Positions 39,273 through 48,317 are shown, counted from the first letter of the stretch. The stretch: DNA of 49,941 nucleotides from Candidatus Avacidaminococcus intestinavium (GCA_018714505.1 DVNI01000103.1:1-49941); one strand, 5' to 3'. The notes: generated by a model from the letters alone, not told the origin. A program made the numbers and translations.

Positions 39273-41219
39273 TTATTTCACCCTACTACCTGACGCAATA
39301 TTTGGGGCATCAGCTAATACTAAATTACCCTCATTATCTGAAGCAGCTAATAACATACCCTTTGATTCAATACCGCGCAATTTGATTGGTGCTAAGTTTG
39401 CAATAACAATTACATTACGACCAACTAACTCTTCTGCTGTATAGTGCTGCGCAATGCCCGAAACAATAATACGTTCTTCCATGCCAATTCTCACCATAAT
39501 CTTCATTAACTTGTCTGTTTTAGGCACACGTTCCGCCGTTACTATTGTCGCAACTCGCAAATCTAATTTTGCAAAATCCTCTATTGCCACTTCCGCTTTA
39601 ATCTCTTCTGTTTTAACTTTAGCGTTCACGCTCTTCGCCTCTTTTGCTACCTCTTGTTTTTTTAGCTCAGGCACGACTACTTCTTCTTCAATAATTTCAA
39701 TACGGGGAAATAATGGTTCTCCCTTTTGCGTCTGCGTTCCTTCAGGAACCCGACCCCAAACAGCATCTTTATGCGCAAAATGTTCTGGCAGAGCTAATCC
39801 TAATTGACTATAAATTTTCGGTGCTGTATGCGGCATAAATGGTTCGATTAAAATAGCAATAATTCTTAAAGTTTCTGCTAAATTATACAACACTGCTTGC
39901 AAGCGATTCGTTTGAGCTGGATCTTTAGCTAGTAGCCACGGACCTGTTTCGTCAATATATTTATTAGCTCTACTAATTAACGCCCAGACATCCTTAATGG
40001 CTGTATTTATTTCCATCTTACTCATTGCTTTTTTATAATTTTCTACCGTTTGAGCAACCAACGTAATCAAAGCTGCATCTACTTCGTGCTCACCACTTAC
40101 TTTATGCAAAATACCATCATGATATTTTTCGACCATGCTAATCGTTCTATGTAATAAATTACCTAAATCATTCGCTAAATCAGCATTAATTCTATTAATT
40201 AATGCATCACGAGAGAAGTTGCCATCACTACCCAAATTAATTTCACGCAACAAGAAATATCTAATAGCATCTGCGCCAAACTCGTCAATTAACGCCAACG
40301 GTTCAACTACGTTACCTTTTGATTTGGACATTTTATCGCCTTCAACAACTAACCAACCATGACCATAAACCTGTTTTGGTAACGGTAAATCAGCAGCCAT
40401 CAACATAATCGACCAAATAATAGAATGAAAACGCACGATTTCCTTACCTACCAAATGAAGATTTGCTGGCCAAAATTTATTAAACTTTTCGTCATTAACG
40501 CCGTACTCAATACCCGTCAAATAATTAATTAATGCATCGAACCACACATACACTACATGTTTGCTATCAAAAGGCACCTTAATACCCCAATCAAAAGTAG
40601 TACGAGTAATACACAAATCTTCTAAGCCTTGTTTGATGAAATTAATCATCTCATTACGGCGTGAAACCGGTTGAATAAAGTCTGGATGTTCTTCTATATG
40701 TTTAAGTAAACGATCTTGATATTTAGATAATTTAAAGAAATAGCTTTCTTCCGCCATCCGTTCCACTGGGCGCTTACAATCTGGGCACTTGCCGTCTACT
40801 AATTGACGTTCTAGCCAATAAGATTCACAAGGCACACAGTATAAACCTTCATAGTTTTTCTTATAAATATCCCCTTGGTCATAAATCTTTTGCATGATTG
40901 TTTGTACGACCTTCGCATGACGCTCTTCGCTTGTACGTAAAAAATCATCGTTGCTAATGCCAAGCTTTTCCCATAAAAGCTTGAAATTAGCGACGATAGC
41001 GTCAACATAAGCAATTGGTGTAACACCTTTTTGTTCTGCTTTGCGCTGAATCTTTTGACCATGTTCATCGCTACCAGTCAAAAAGAATACGTCTTCGCCC
41101 GCAGCTCTATGATAACGCGCGATTGCATCGGCAATCGAGGTGCAGTAAGCATGTCCAATATGCAAATTATCACTTGGATAATAAATTGGCGTTGTAATAT
41201 AAAAACTTGGTTTTTTCAT
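39273..41219 (-). CDS. metG: Methionyl-tRNA synthetase with C-terminal tRNA-binding domain
   Basis: Class I synthetase of 648 residues. HIGH-type motif SDNLHIGHAY, a zinc site CVPCESYW...GKCPDCKRP, and DKMSKSKGN are present. A linker with KEAKSVNAKVKTEEI leads to a C-terminal EMAP-II/OB domain (about 545-648, FAKLDLRVATIVTAERVP) that dimerises or binds tRNA. Start overlaps the rsmI stop by one base. No T-box or SAM leader precedes it. Confidence 0.96.
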   Translation of the reverse strand: MKKPSFYITTPIYYPSDNLHIGHAYCTSIADAIARYHRAAGEDVFFLTGSDEHGQKIQRKAEQKGVTPIAYVDAIVANFKLLWEKLGISNDDFLRTSEERHAKVVQTIMQKIYDQGDIYKKNYEGLYCVPCESYWLERQLVDGKCPDCKRPVERMAEESYFFKLSKYQDRLLKHIEEHPDFIQPVSRRNEMINFIKQGLEDLCITRTTFDWGIKVPFDSKHVVYVWFDALINYLTGIEYGVNDEKFNKFWPANLHLVGKEIVRFHSIIWSIMLMAADLPLPKQVYGHGWLVVEGDKMSKSKGNVVEPLALIDEFGADAIRYFLLREINLGSDGNFSRDALINRINADLANDLGNLLHRTISMVEKYHDGILHKVSGEHEVDAALITLVAQTVENYKKAMSKMEINTAIKDVWALISRANKYIDETGPWLLAKDPAQTNRLQAVLYNLAETLRIIAILIEPFMPHTAPKIYSQLGLALPEHFAHKDAVWGRVPEGTQTQKGEPLFPRIEIIEEEVVVPELKKQEVAKEAKSVNAKVKTEEIKAEVAIEDFAKLDLRVATIVTAERVPKTDKLMKIMVRIGMEERIIVSGIAQHYTAEELVGRNVIVIANLAPIKLRGIESKGMLLAASDNEGNLVLADAPNIASGSRVK

Positions 41220-42064
41220 TATTTATCCCCTTCTTCAAGTAAAATTAATCTATTATATAAATCCCTTTTAGGTATTTTATATGCTTTAGCCACGCTTTGC
41301 AAGGTTTCCTTCTTATCCTTGCCCTCAGCTAGTAGTTTTTGTACAACACTTAACGGATCTTCTTCCCTTAACTCAACGATCTTTGTTCCTTGAGCTATCA
41401 CTAAAGTAAATTCTCCACGTGGTTGCTGTAATTCTAAATGAGCTAAGGCTTCGGCTAGTGTGCCGCGAAAAAACTCTTCATGTACCTTAGTAAGTTCGCG
41501 GGCTAGTGCGATTTGGCGTTCACCCCAAACTGCCAAAATATCCTTGATAACTTCTTTCACGCGATGTGGTGCCTCATATAAAACAATCGTCGAAGGAATA
41601 TGCTGCCACTGCACTAACTGCTCTTTCCGATGCTTTTTATTCTTAGGCAAAAAACCACCAAAGAAAAAAGGGGCAGAAGGTAAACCAGATGCGACTAAAG
41701 CACTGAGAGCGGCGTTAGCTCCTGGCAAAGGCACTACGGTAATCCCTTCTTTAACAGCCTGATTTACTAATTGTTCTCCAGGGTCAGCAATACCCGGAAA
41801 CCCCGCATCACTGACAAGCGCAATATGATAACCTTTGCGCAATTCTTCCAGCAGTTTAAGCCCTTGTTTTTCTTTATTATGCTCATGATAGCTAACTAAA
41901 GGTTTCTTAATAGCAAAGTGATTAAGTAATTGCCTCGTCCGTCTGGTATCTTCCGCAGCAATTAAATCCACTTCACTCAGCACGGTCAAAGCTCTTTTAG
42001 TAATATCCCCCAGATTGCCAATTGGAGTTGCGCACATATATAAAAGACCTTTTTCTTCAGCCAC
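41219..42064 (-). CDS. rsmI: 16S rRNA (cytidine-2'-O) methyltransferase RsmI
   Basis: Methylates C1402 of 16S rRNA. The tetrapyrrole-methylase fold is recognised by YMCATPIGNLGDITKRAL, EDTRRTRQLLNHF, LVSDAGFPGIADPG and VLYEAPHRVKEV. The 281-residue length is normal. It overlaps the upstream methyltransferase by eight bases and metG by one. Confidence 0.95.
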   Translation of the reverse strand: MAEEKGLLYMCATPIGNLGDITKRALTVLSEVDLIAAEDTRRTRQLLNHFAIKKPLVSYHEHNKEKQGLKLLEELRKGYHIALVSDAGFPGIADPGEQLVNQAVKEGITVVPLPGANAALSALVASGLPSAPFFFGGFLPKNKKHRKEQLVQWQHIPSTIVLYEAPHRVKEVIKDILAVWGERQIALARELTKVHEEFFRGTLAEALAHLELQQPRGEFTLVIAQGTKIVELREEDPLSVVQKLLAEGKDKKETLQSVAKAYKIPKRDLYNRLILLEEGDK

Positions 42065-42791
42065 CAGTTTCTTCCCCCTTAGTCAAACCATATTTATTCA
42101 AAGTTTGCGCACTATAAGTACCATCATTATTGTACATAATTAATGGTTCCAGCACTTCTAGCCCTGCGGAACCGCCCTTTACAAACTCTGCTAAAAACGC
42201 CCAAGCCGGTTTATGGGCAAAAGAATGTAGCCATTGTAATCTTTTTAATTCCAAACCATACTTCTTCGCCAACTGCAAACATTCCGTAAACCGTTCTGGC
42301 AACTGGACTAAAGCATACCGTCCACGATATTTAACAGCATATGCCGCAGCTTGGAAAAAATCTTCTAAGTTAGCTGTAACTTCATGGCAGGCGGCTTGCC
42401 CAATACGCCTTTGCCTACCACTATTACGATAGGGCGGATTTGCTACTACTAAATCAAAGCTTTCTGCAGCATAATATTTACGCAAATTACGCAAATCACA
42501 CTGCGCAGCGCTCACACGATCCTGCAAATTATTCTCATTAATACTGCGCTTCATCAATTCCACTACAGTGTCGTTGCAATCAACACCCACAATATACTCT
42601 GCACCACGTGCCGCTAGTAATAAACTAATTGCCCCGGTACCACTTCCTAGTTCCAAAACACGTGCTTTTCTCACTAGATACGGAAACTGGGCTAAAAAAA
42701 CAGCATCTGTTGTAAAACAAAATTCATGAGCAGACTGCCAAAGCACATAATTACACCCTGGTAAACTGTCTTTACGACTCGTTAGGTCCAT
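42057..42791 (-). CDS. yabB: tRNA1(Val) adenine N6-methyltransferase-like (YabB/TrmN6)
   Basis: A 244-residue SAM-dependent methyltransferase. SAM-binding VLELGSGTGAISLLLAARG and the N6-adenine catalytic motif VVANPPYRNSG are clear. By synteny it is YabB, whose E. coli homologue methylates A37 of tRNA1Val. The GIY-YIG protein gene (yazA) that follows yabB in B. subtilis is absent here. Confidence 0.9.
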   Translation of the reverse strand: MDLTSRKDSLPGCNYVLWQSAHEFCFTTDAVFLAQFPYLVRKARVLELGSGTGAISLLLAARGAEYIVGVDCNDTVVELMKRSINENNLQDRVSAAQCDLRNLRKYYAAESFDLVVANPPYRNSGRQRRIGQAACHEVTANLEDFFQAAAYAVKYRGRYALVQLPERFTECLQLAKKYGLELKRLQWLHSFAHKPAWAFLAEFVKGGSAGLEVLEPLIMYNNDGTYSAQTLNKYGLTKGEETGG

Positions 42792-42794
42792 CGC

Positions 42795-43643
42795 TTATAA
42801 TTCGGCTTGCGCCGCTTCGACTATTTCATCCCATGAAACTTGGATTACATTATCCGGTGTCAATTGCACAGAAGCCGTTTTATCTTGATTATTAATACGC
42901 ACGACCTTGCCTTCACCTAGTGGCGTAACCACTAAACTACCTTTTTTAGGCGCTATCGTTTTTTCACGTTGGCAACATCCGCCACCACCACCGCAGCCTT
43001 TTTCACAATATAAGTGATTTTCATATTTTAAACAACACATTAATCGTCCACAAATACCGGATATTTTGGCAGGATTAAGTGAAAGGTTTTGGTCTTTAGC
43101 CATGCGAATTGAAACTGGTTCAAAATCACCTAGAAAAGTTGCACAACACAGTGGGCGTCCACAACAGCCAATTCCCCCAAGCATCTTCGCTTCATCCCGC
43201 ACACCAATTTGACGCAATTCAATCCGTGTACGGAAAACAGCTGCCAAGTCTTTTACTAATTCACGAAAATCAATACGTCCTTCTGCCGTAAAGTAAAAAA
43301 TTATTTTATTTACATCAAAAGTAAATTCAACATCAATGAGGTGCATCGGCAATTCATGAGTTTGAATCTTTCGCTCACAAATATTAAAAGCTTCTTTTTC
43401 TCTAATTTTATTCTCCTCAGACTTAGCCTGATCTTCTTCTGTTGCTTTTCTTAAAACAGGTTTTAAAGGGGAAATAATGTCTTTCTCCTCCACTTCTCTT
43501 GCACTAGTAACTACTTCACCAAACTCTATTCCGCGGGCAGTTTCGACGATCGCATGATCGCCTTTAGTAACACCAGTTGTTTCCGGTGCGAAATAATATA
43601 TTTTTCCAGCTTTTTTAAAGCGGATACCTACAACTGTCGGCAT
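42795..43643 (-). CDS. ricT: PSP1-domain protein RicT (YaaT)
   Basis: A 282-residue cytoplasmic protein of the RicA-RicF-RicT complex that in B. subtilis binds iron-sulfur clusters and steers mRNA maturation by RNase Y. Cysteine-rich motifs GCCGRPLCCATFLGDF, SGICGRLMCCLKYE and a CEKGCGGGGGCC cluster near 245 are present. Start at 43643 with AGGAGG seven bases upstream; its ATG shares one base with the holB stop. A longer frame to 43694 lies within holB and is rejected. RicA and RicF are not seen nearby. Confidence 0.92.
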   Translation of the reverse strand: MPTVVGIRFKKAGKIYYFAPETTGVTKGDHAIVETARGIEFGEVVTSAREVEEKDIISPLKPVLRKATEEDQAKSEENKIREKEAFNICERKIQTHELPMHLIDVEFTFDVNKIIFYFTAEGRIDFRELVKDLAAVFRTRIELRQIGVRDEAKMLGGIGCCGRPLCCATFLGDFEPVSIRMAKDQNLSLNPAKISGICGRLMCCLKYENHLYCEKGCGGGGGCCQREKTIAPKKGSLVVTPLGEGKVVRINNQDKTASVQLTPDNVIQVSWDEIVEAAQAEL

Positions 43644-44635
43644 TAGTAATCCTCCTTTAGGATCAAATTTATTTTTATCAGCAATGCTTCCCAAACTACT
43701 TTGCCAGAAGTATTTGCCGTAATTGCCAAGAAAGACTCTTGCACAAGTTTAATTATATTCTTTATTGCCTTTGAATGCCATGTTTTAAAATCTTTTTCTA
43801 TTTTTTCCTGCAGATCGCTATTATAAAGTGGTTCATATACACCCGCCTTTAATAATAGCGCATCCCGTAATATATAGATCATCAATTCTAATAACTTTAA
43901 GCCTTCCCTCGCTTCGGATTTCTCCGGCCAAGGAAATCGATTAATTAATTGAAGCACACCAGCTGTTGGCAAACTAGAAAAAAGCGTTAAAGCTTGCTCA
44001 CGCAAAGCTAAAATGTCTTGTCCAACCATATGTAAGGCTTCGCCTGCTGAACCATCCGCTAACCTTGCAGCAAGCTCTGCTTCAGCTGGTGGCACTTTTT
44101 TATCAGCCAAAATTTTGCTAATCATCGCTTCCGTTAATGGTGCAAACCTTAATTCAATAACTCGCGAGCGAATCGTCGGCAATAATCGTTCTGGATTCGT
44201 GGCAATTAGCACAAATAACCAATAAGCAGGCGGCTCCTCCAATACCTTAAGCAAACTATTAGCAGCCGTCGTTGTCATATAATCGGCCCCATCAAGCAAA
44301 CAAATCTTACGCTTAGCTAAACGTGGTGATAAAGCTGCCTGCTGAGAAATTTCTTTAATTTGTTCTATCAAGATAGGCTTACCTGCTGCTTTTGGTTCTA
44401 CAAGCAAGAAATCCGGATGTGCGTTAGCGACAAAACTTTGACAAGATGGACAATGCCCACAAGCAATGGCACCATCAGCTTCACACAAAAATGCTTGGGC
44501 AAAAGTATGCGCTATCGTTTTTTTGCCAACACCAGCTAAACCAAAAAATAGCAGCGATGAAGTTCTTTTACCTTCATTTAAAAAGCCCGCTAGAAACTCT
44601 TTATTTTTTTCATGCCCATAAATTTCATTCCACAT
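43643..44635 (-). CDS. holB: DNA polymerase III delta' subunit
   Basis: Clamp-loader subunit of 330 residues. The AAA+ P-loop is FFGLAGVGKKTIAH; the zinc module is CGHCPSCQSF with an upstream Cys; the Walker B-like ICLLDGADYMTTTAANSLLKVLEEPP and sensor IATNPERLLPTIRSR follow. Start at 44635 with GGGAG eight bases upstream is preferred to 44650. Order tmk-holB-ricT-yabB-rsmI matches B. subtilis, without yaaQ, yaaR and yabA. Confidence 0.94.
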   Translation of the reverse strand: MWNEIYGHEKNKEFLAGFLNEGKRTSSLLFFGLAGVGKKTIAHTFAQAFLCEADGAIACGHCPSCQSFVANAHPDFLLVEPKAAGKPILIEQIKEISQQAALSPRLAKRKICLLDGADYMTTTAANSLLKVLEEPPAYWLFVLIATNPERLLPTIRSRVIELRFAPLTEAMISKILADKKVPPAEAELAARLADGSAGEALHMVGQDILALREQALTLFSSLPTAGVLQLINRFPWPEKSEAREGLKLLELMIYILRDALLLKAGVYEPLYNSDLQEKIEKDFKTWHSKAIKNIIKLVQESFLAITANTSGKVVWEALLIKINLILKEDY

Positions 44636-44682
44636 TATCGAAACTCCCATACTGAGCTTACTTCACAATAAGCACTTACTTC

Positions 44683-45300
44683 TTAAAACACTTTACTTAA
44701 TCGTGCTAAGATTGCCGCCGTTACAGCCGCTTCTTCTTGTAACGCATCTACAACGAAAATACGCTCTGGTTCTTGCTCTGCTAAAGCCAGAAATGCTGCT
44801 CGAATCTTTTGCTGAAAAGCAATCCCCTCTAATTCAAATTTATCACTAACCGCCCGTTTAATTCTCCGTGCTAGTAGCGCCTCGGGATCACCGTCTAACA
44901 AAACTGTAAGTGCTGGTACAAGTGCTCCTGTTGCAAAAGAATCAAGCATTTTTAGTGACGCTAGTGGCACCCCACGCCCGCACCCTTGATAGACAAAGGT
45001 GGAATCACTAAACCGATCGCATAGCACAATTTTGCCGGCTTCTAACGATGGTTTAATCAATTGCGCCATATGGTCTGCCCGCGCTGCTAAATAAAGCAGA
45101 GTTTCCGTCTGATGAGCAATCTTAAGGTTTGCGTCTAAAACAAGATTACGAATTTTTTCCGCAGCTGGCGTACCGCCCGGCTCGCGCGTACAAACCACCT
45201 CATAGCCAAGACTCTTAAACCACTCGGCTGTTTTAGCAATCTGCGTAGTTTTACCGCTTCCATCCGCACCTTCAAAAGTTATAAAAACTCCTTTTTTCAT
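44683..45300 (-). CDS. tmk: Thymidylate kinase
   Basis: Phosphorylates dTMP to dTDP. The 205-residue protein has the P-loop FEGADGSGKTTQ, the DR(Y/F) motif VLCDRFSDSTFVYQG and TREPGGTPAAEKIR. Start overlaps the decarboxylase stop by four bases (ATGA), indicating coupling. With comEB (dCMP deaminase) it contributes to dTTP supply. Confidence 0.96.
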   Translation of the reverse strand: MKKGVFITFEGADGSGKTTQIAKTAEWFKSLGYEVVCTREPGGTPAAEKIRNLVLDANLKIAHQTETLLYLAARADHMAQLIKPSLEAGKIVLCDRFSDSTFVYQGCGRGVPLASLKMLDSFATGALVPALTVLLDGDPEALLARRIKRAVSDKFELEGIAFQQKIRAAFLALAEQEPERIFVVDALQEEAAVTAAILARLSKVF

Positions 45301-46721
45301 CTTTTCACCACCTGCACATGTTTCAGTGTACTATCACTTGGTCCGGTTATCGCTAGTCCAAGTTCTAACATTTTTATACAATAATCAATAACTTCTTCTG
45401 AAAAAACTTCTCCAGGAATAATGACGGGAATACCTGGCGGATAAAAAGCAATTTGCTCCGCACTTATTCTATTGTGAGCTGACTTTAAGGGCACCTCTTC
45501 TACCTCTTTATAAAAAGCCGCTTGCGTTGTCAGCTGCGCCCGTGGAGCTGGCAACTGCATAAAATTTGTTTGCTCAAGTGGCAGTAAAGCTCGTGCTTGG
45601 ACTTCCCTTAATACAGCGACAATAACTCTAACGACTTTTTTAAATTCCTCATTGTCATCGGCATAAGTTATTAAAAAAAGTATATTATTACGATCAACAA
45701 GTTCTACCGCAATGCCGCGAGAACGCAAAAGTGCCCCCGCCTCGCTACCGGTAATGCCCAGGCTGGCTACGCAAACCGTCACACGCGCCGCATCAAATCC
45801 TACCACTTCTTGACGCTTAAGAATATTTTCGTTTAAAACTGGCAAGCCTTCAATTTTACTAAGTTCCCTACGCAAAAAGGCAGCTGCGCGCAAAGCACTA
45901 TCTGCCATTGCTCTGCCTTGCTGCGCTAATTGCGCTCGTGCGGCATCTAAAGATGCTAGCAAAAGATAGTTAGGACTAGTCGTTGTTAAAACACTCAAGG
46001 TTTGTGCCACTCGTTGCGCATTTATGCGTGTTCCTTGGATGTGTAGCATCGAACACTGCGTCAATGCGCCTAAAGTTTTATGTGTGCTTTGAGCACAAGC
46101 ATCAGCACCACAGGCTAAGGCTGGTCGTGGCAACAACTCTGAAAAGCCTAAATGCGCACCATGCGCCTCATCCACTAAGAGTAAGGCATCATAGCGATGA
46201 GCAATTTGCGCAATTTGCTCCACATCAGCTGCCAAACCATAATAGTTAGGACTAGTAATTAGCACTGCTTTTATTGCTGGATCACTAGCTAGAGCGTGCT
46301 CAATTTGTTCTGGTAAAACCTGCGTATTAATGCCCCACTCGGCATCATATTCCGGCAATATAAACTTTGCCTCTAAACCGCCAAGTATGAGCGCTCCGGC
46401 TACGGAGCGATGTGCATTACGCGGCACTAAAATTTTATCTTGCGGTCGCAAAGTTCCCAAAAGCATTGCATGAATAGCCCCAGTGGTGCCATTAACAGCA
46501 AAAAAACACTGCTCACTACCATACAACTCAGCCGCTAATGCTTGCGCTTCTTTGATGCACCCCGTAGGAGTATGCAAGTCATCTAATTCAGCCATTAAAG
46601 ATACATCCATGCGCTGCCCCAGCTCACTTAAAGTCGCTTTGAATTCTGTATCCAAGCCCCGTCCGCCCTTATGACCCGGCGTATGTAACGGGTAAACTGC
46701 TTGCTTTTCGTAAGCAACCAA
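45297..46721 (-). CDS. Orn/Lys/Arg decarboxylase family protein (YaaO/SpeA-like), 5' end possibly frameshifted
   Basis: A PLP fold-type I decarboxylase of basic amino acids, 474 residues from a TTG start. PLP lysine in AQSTHKTLGALTQCSML; LHTPGHKGG at the N-terminus and the C-terminal AFYPPGIPVIIPGE are family hallmarks. The uninterrupted frame begins at TTG 46721, but six in-frame codons upstream already read KPLYKAL, as expected of the family's N-terminus. An ATG at 46750 with GGAAGG upstream would read in frame if the A5 tract (plus-strand T5, 46737-46741) had one more A. So either a real frameshift, slippage, or a sequence error exists. Substrate specificity (Arg, Lys or Orn) is undetermined. 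Confidence 0.88.
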   Translation of the reverse strand: MVAYEKQAVYPLHTPGHKGGRGLDTEFKATLSELGQRMDVSLMAELDDLHTPTGCIKEAQALAAELYGSEQCFFAVNGTTGAIHAMLLGTLRPQDKILVPRNAHRSVAGALILGGLEAKFILPEYDAEWGINTQVLPEQIEHALASDPAIKAVLITSPNYYGLAADVEQIAQIAHRYDALLLVDEAHGAHLGFSELLPRPALACGADACAQSTHKTLGALTQCSMLHIQGTRINAQRVAQTLSVLTTTSPNYLLLASLDAARAQLAQQGRAMADSALRAAAFLRRELSKIEGLPVLNENILKRQEVVGFDAARVTVCVASLGITGSEAGALLRSRGIAVELVDRNNILFLITYADDNEEFKKVVRVIVAVLREVQARALLPLEQTNFMQLPAPRAQLTTQAAFYKEVEEVPLKSAHNRISAEQIAFYPPGIPVIIPGEVFSEEVIDYCIKMLELGLAITGPSDSTLKHVQVVKR

Positions 46722-46789
46722 CGCTTTATATAAAGGTTTTTATTCTTCATTTGCACTAAACCTTCCATAATATATAATACTATCTGTTA

Positions 46790-46819
46790 ATTTTACCATA
46801 CTACAGCAAAAGGTAACAA
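46790..46819 (-). promoter_or_regulatory. Predicted promoter of decarboxylase-tmk-holB operon
   Basis: Minus strand: TTGTTA (46819-46814), 18-base spacer, TAAAAT (46795-46790). Confidence 0.45.
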
Positions 46820-46852
46820 TATCAGAAACACAAACCTTTTTTAATATAAAAA

Positions 46853-46895
46853 AAGAAACTGTTAGGTCACCTCTTTCAAGGCCTAACAGTTTCTT
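46853..46895 (-). terminator. Terminator after the adhesin gene
   Basis: Fourteen-base perfect arms (46853-46866, 46882-46895; AAGAAACTGTTAGG) followed on the minus strand by a T-run; nine bases after the stop. Confidence 0.92.
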
Positions 46896-46903
46896 AAGCT
46901 TAC

Positions 46904-48139
46904 TTATTTTAGTCCAGCAATCATTGCTCTCAATTCTTCTAGCTCTGCCGCCATTTTATTGTTAGAACTTTCCAAAGCGCCTAGCTTTTCAGAGAGTCTG
47001 TCATTTTCACTAGTCAAGGTTGACATATTCTTAACTAATTCTTTTTTACTAATATCTCTTGAACTTTTTTTGCCGTCTAAAGCAAAGGCCACACCTAGTC
47101 CATAAATGTTTTCGCCATTGCCCATACTAGCCGAAAAATTTACAAGCGTATTACCATCCGGTCTATAAAAAGCACCTAAAGCAACAGCACTAGAACCATG
47201 ATAGGAACCAACACCAGTGGCAAAGCTTAGCTTATCATCAGCATCATATTCAAGAGGATGCAAAGAAGCCATAGCTGCCGCACCAGCACCAACTTTATCA
47301 ATCTTACTATTGAGACTATTTAGCCGAACATTCACGCCACCATTAACATTATTAATCTGGCTCGCTAAATCATTTAACTGTGAACCATTAATCGCTTCCG
47401 TGCTACTTGCGCTAATTTCACCCTTAGCTACATTAGTAACTTTCCGCTCATTACCAACCGCACCAACAGAAACCGTATTATCAGCATCAGCTACAGAACC
47501 TTGTCCTAGTGCCACCGCATTATTCGCCGTAACCTGAGAATTTTGTCCCAGTGCCGTTGAGCCATTCCCACTAACATCACTGCCTTGCCCTAAAGCTGTA
47601 GAATTGTTACCAGTAACTTTAGAGAATTGACCAAAAGCCGAAGAGAAGTCTCCACTCACTGTGGTCGCCTGTCCAACCGCAGTCGCATTATTACCATCAA
47701 CTTTAGAAAATTGACCGAAAGCCGAAGAAAAATTCCCCGTCACCGTAGTCGCCTGTCCAATTGCAGTCGCATTAGCACCAGTAGCCGTTGCAGCTTCACC
47801 GACCGCGGTCGTCCAACCACCTGTTGCTTTAGAATGTTGACCTAAAGCTGACGCATGGTTACCTGATGCCACACTAGTTTGACCTAAAGCCGTACTCGCT
47901 AGCCCTTCAGCTTTAGCTCTTTGGCCAACCGCCGTGCTATAAGTACCACTAGCAAGAGCTTCACTACCAAGAGCTGATGCTGCTTCACCAGTTGCCTCTG
48001 CATTACCGCCAATAGCTGTGGTTGCTATATTGCCAGCAAATGCACCACCCCAATCATAGCCACCAAGCGCTGTGTTGGCATACACGTTTGCTGACTGTAG
48101 CGTTAAGAGTAATACTCCCAAAACTAATTTCTTATTCAT
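46904..48139 (-). CDS. Trimeric autotransporter adhesin (YadA-like) with C-terminal coiled-coil tail
   Basis: A 411-residue outer-membrane adhesin. Start at 48139 with AGGAGG eight bases upstream; an upstream ATG at 48172 is rejected. Signal peptide 1-21 (ending NVYA). Residues about 36-228 are some 13 YadA-head repeats of 14 residues (TAxGxxAxAxG pattern). A neck (ERKVTNVAKGEIS...AINGSQL, 231-255) leads to a short stalk, then the YadA anchor, about 285-355 (AAAMASLHPLEY, SAVALGAFYRP, YGLGVAFAL). Anchors normally end the protein; here 55 more residues follow (357-411), a charged predicted coiled coil that would lie in the periplasm. Its presence implies a diderm cell. Transcribed from a divergent promoter shared with the riboswitch region. 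Confidence 0.92.
   Translation of the reverse strand: MNKKLVLGVLLLTLQSANVYANTALGGYDWGGAFAGNIATTAIGGNAEATGEAASALGSEALASGTYSTAVGQRAKAEGLASTALGQTSVASGNHASALGQHSKATGGWTTAVGEAATATGANATAIGQATTVTGNFSSAFGQFSKVDGNNATAVGQATTVSGDFSSAFGQFSKVTGNNSTALGQGSDVSGNGSTALGQNSQVTANNAVALGQGSVADADNTVSVGAVGNERKVTNVAKGEISASSTEAINGSQLNDLASQINNVNGGVNVRLNSLNSKIDKVGAGAAAMASLHPLEYDADDKLSFATGVGSYHGSSAVALGAFYRPDGNTLVNFSASMGNGENIYGLGVAFALDGKKSSRDISKKELVKNMSTLTSENDRLSEKLGALESSNNKMAAELEELRAMIAGLK
47618..47785 (-). repeat. 84-bp tandem duplication in the adhesin head
   Basis: Two units, 47618-47701 and 47702-47785, encode nearly the same 28 residues (two 14-residue head repeats, each containing SSAFGQFSKV). This is a recent internal duplication within the larger repeat array, and a likely site of length variation by recombination. 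Confidence 0.75.
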
Positions 48140-48287
48140 AACAATAACCTCCTGAGTAAAAAGTTTATTCAAAAGGCGGAGAAGTTTAATTAGAAAGTAT
48201 ACCTTTTAAAGCAAAGAAATGTTTTCCATCTGAAATACAGTGCTTTATCGAATCTAGCATCGATTAGTAATTAGTATCATTTTACTT

Positions 48288-48317
48288 ATTATATCATGTG
48301 ATTATTCTGTCTTGCAA
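48288..48317 (-). promoter_or_regulatory. Predicted promoter of the adhesin gene
   Basis: Minus strand: TTGCAA (48317-48312), 18-base spacer, TATAAT (48293-48288). Gives a leader of about 140 bases. The self-complementary -35 is also usable by a plus-strand promoter. Confidence 0.6.

Noticed and set aside
43644-43694. N-terminal extension of RicT
   Set aside because: It lies inside holB; the ATG at 43643 has AGGAGG at the right distance and gives the usual N-terminus MPTVVGIRF.
46722-46750. ATG at 46750 as the start of a separate short peptide
   Set aside because: The frame has no recognisable product, while a one-base shift restores the expected decarboxylase N-terminus.
47460-47960. Repeated units resembling a CRISPR array or minisatellite
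   Set aside because: The units are coding, in frame and spaced 42 bases apart, matching the 14-residue YadA-head repeats of the adhesin.
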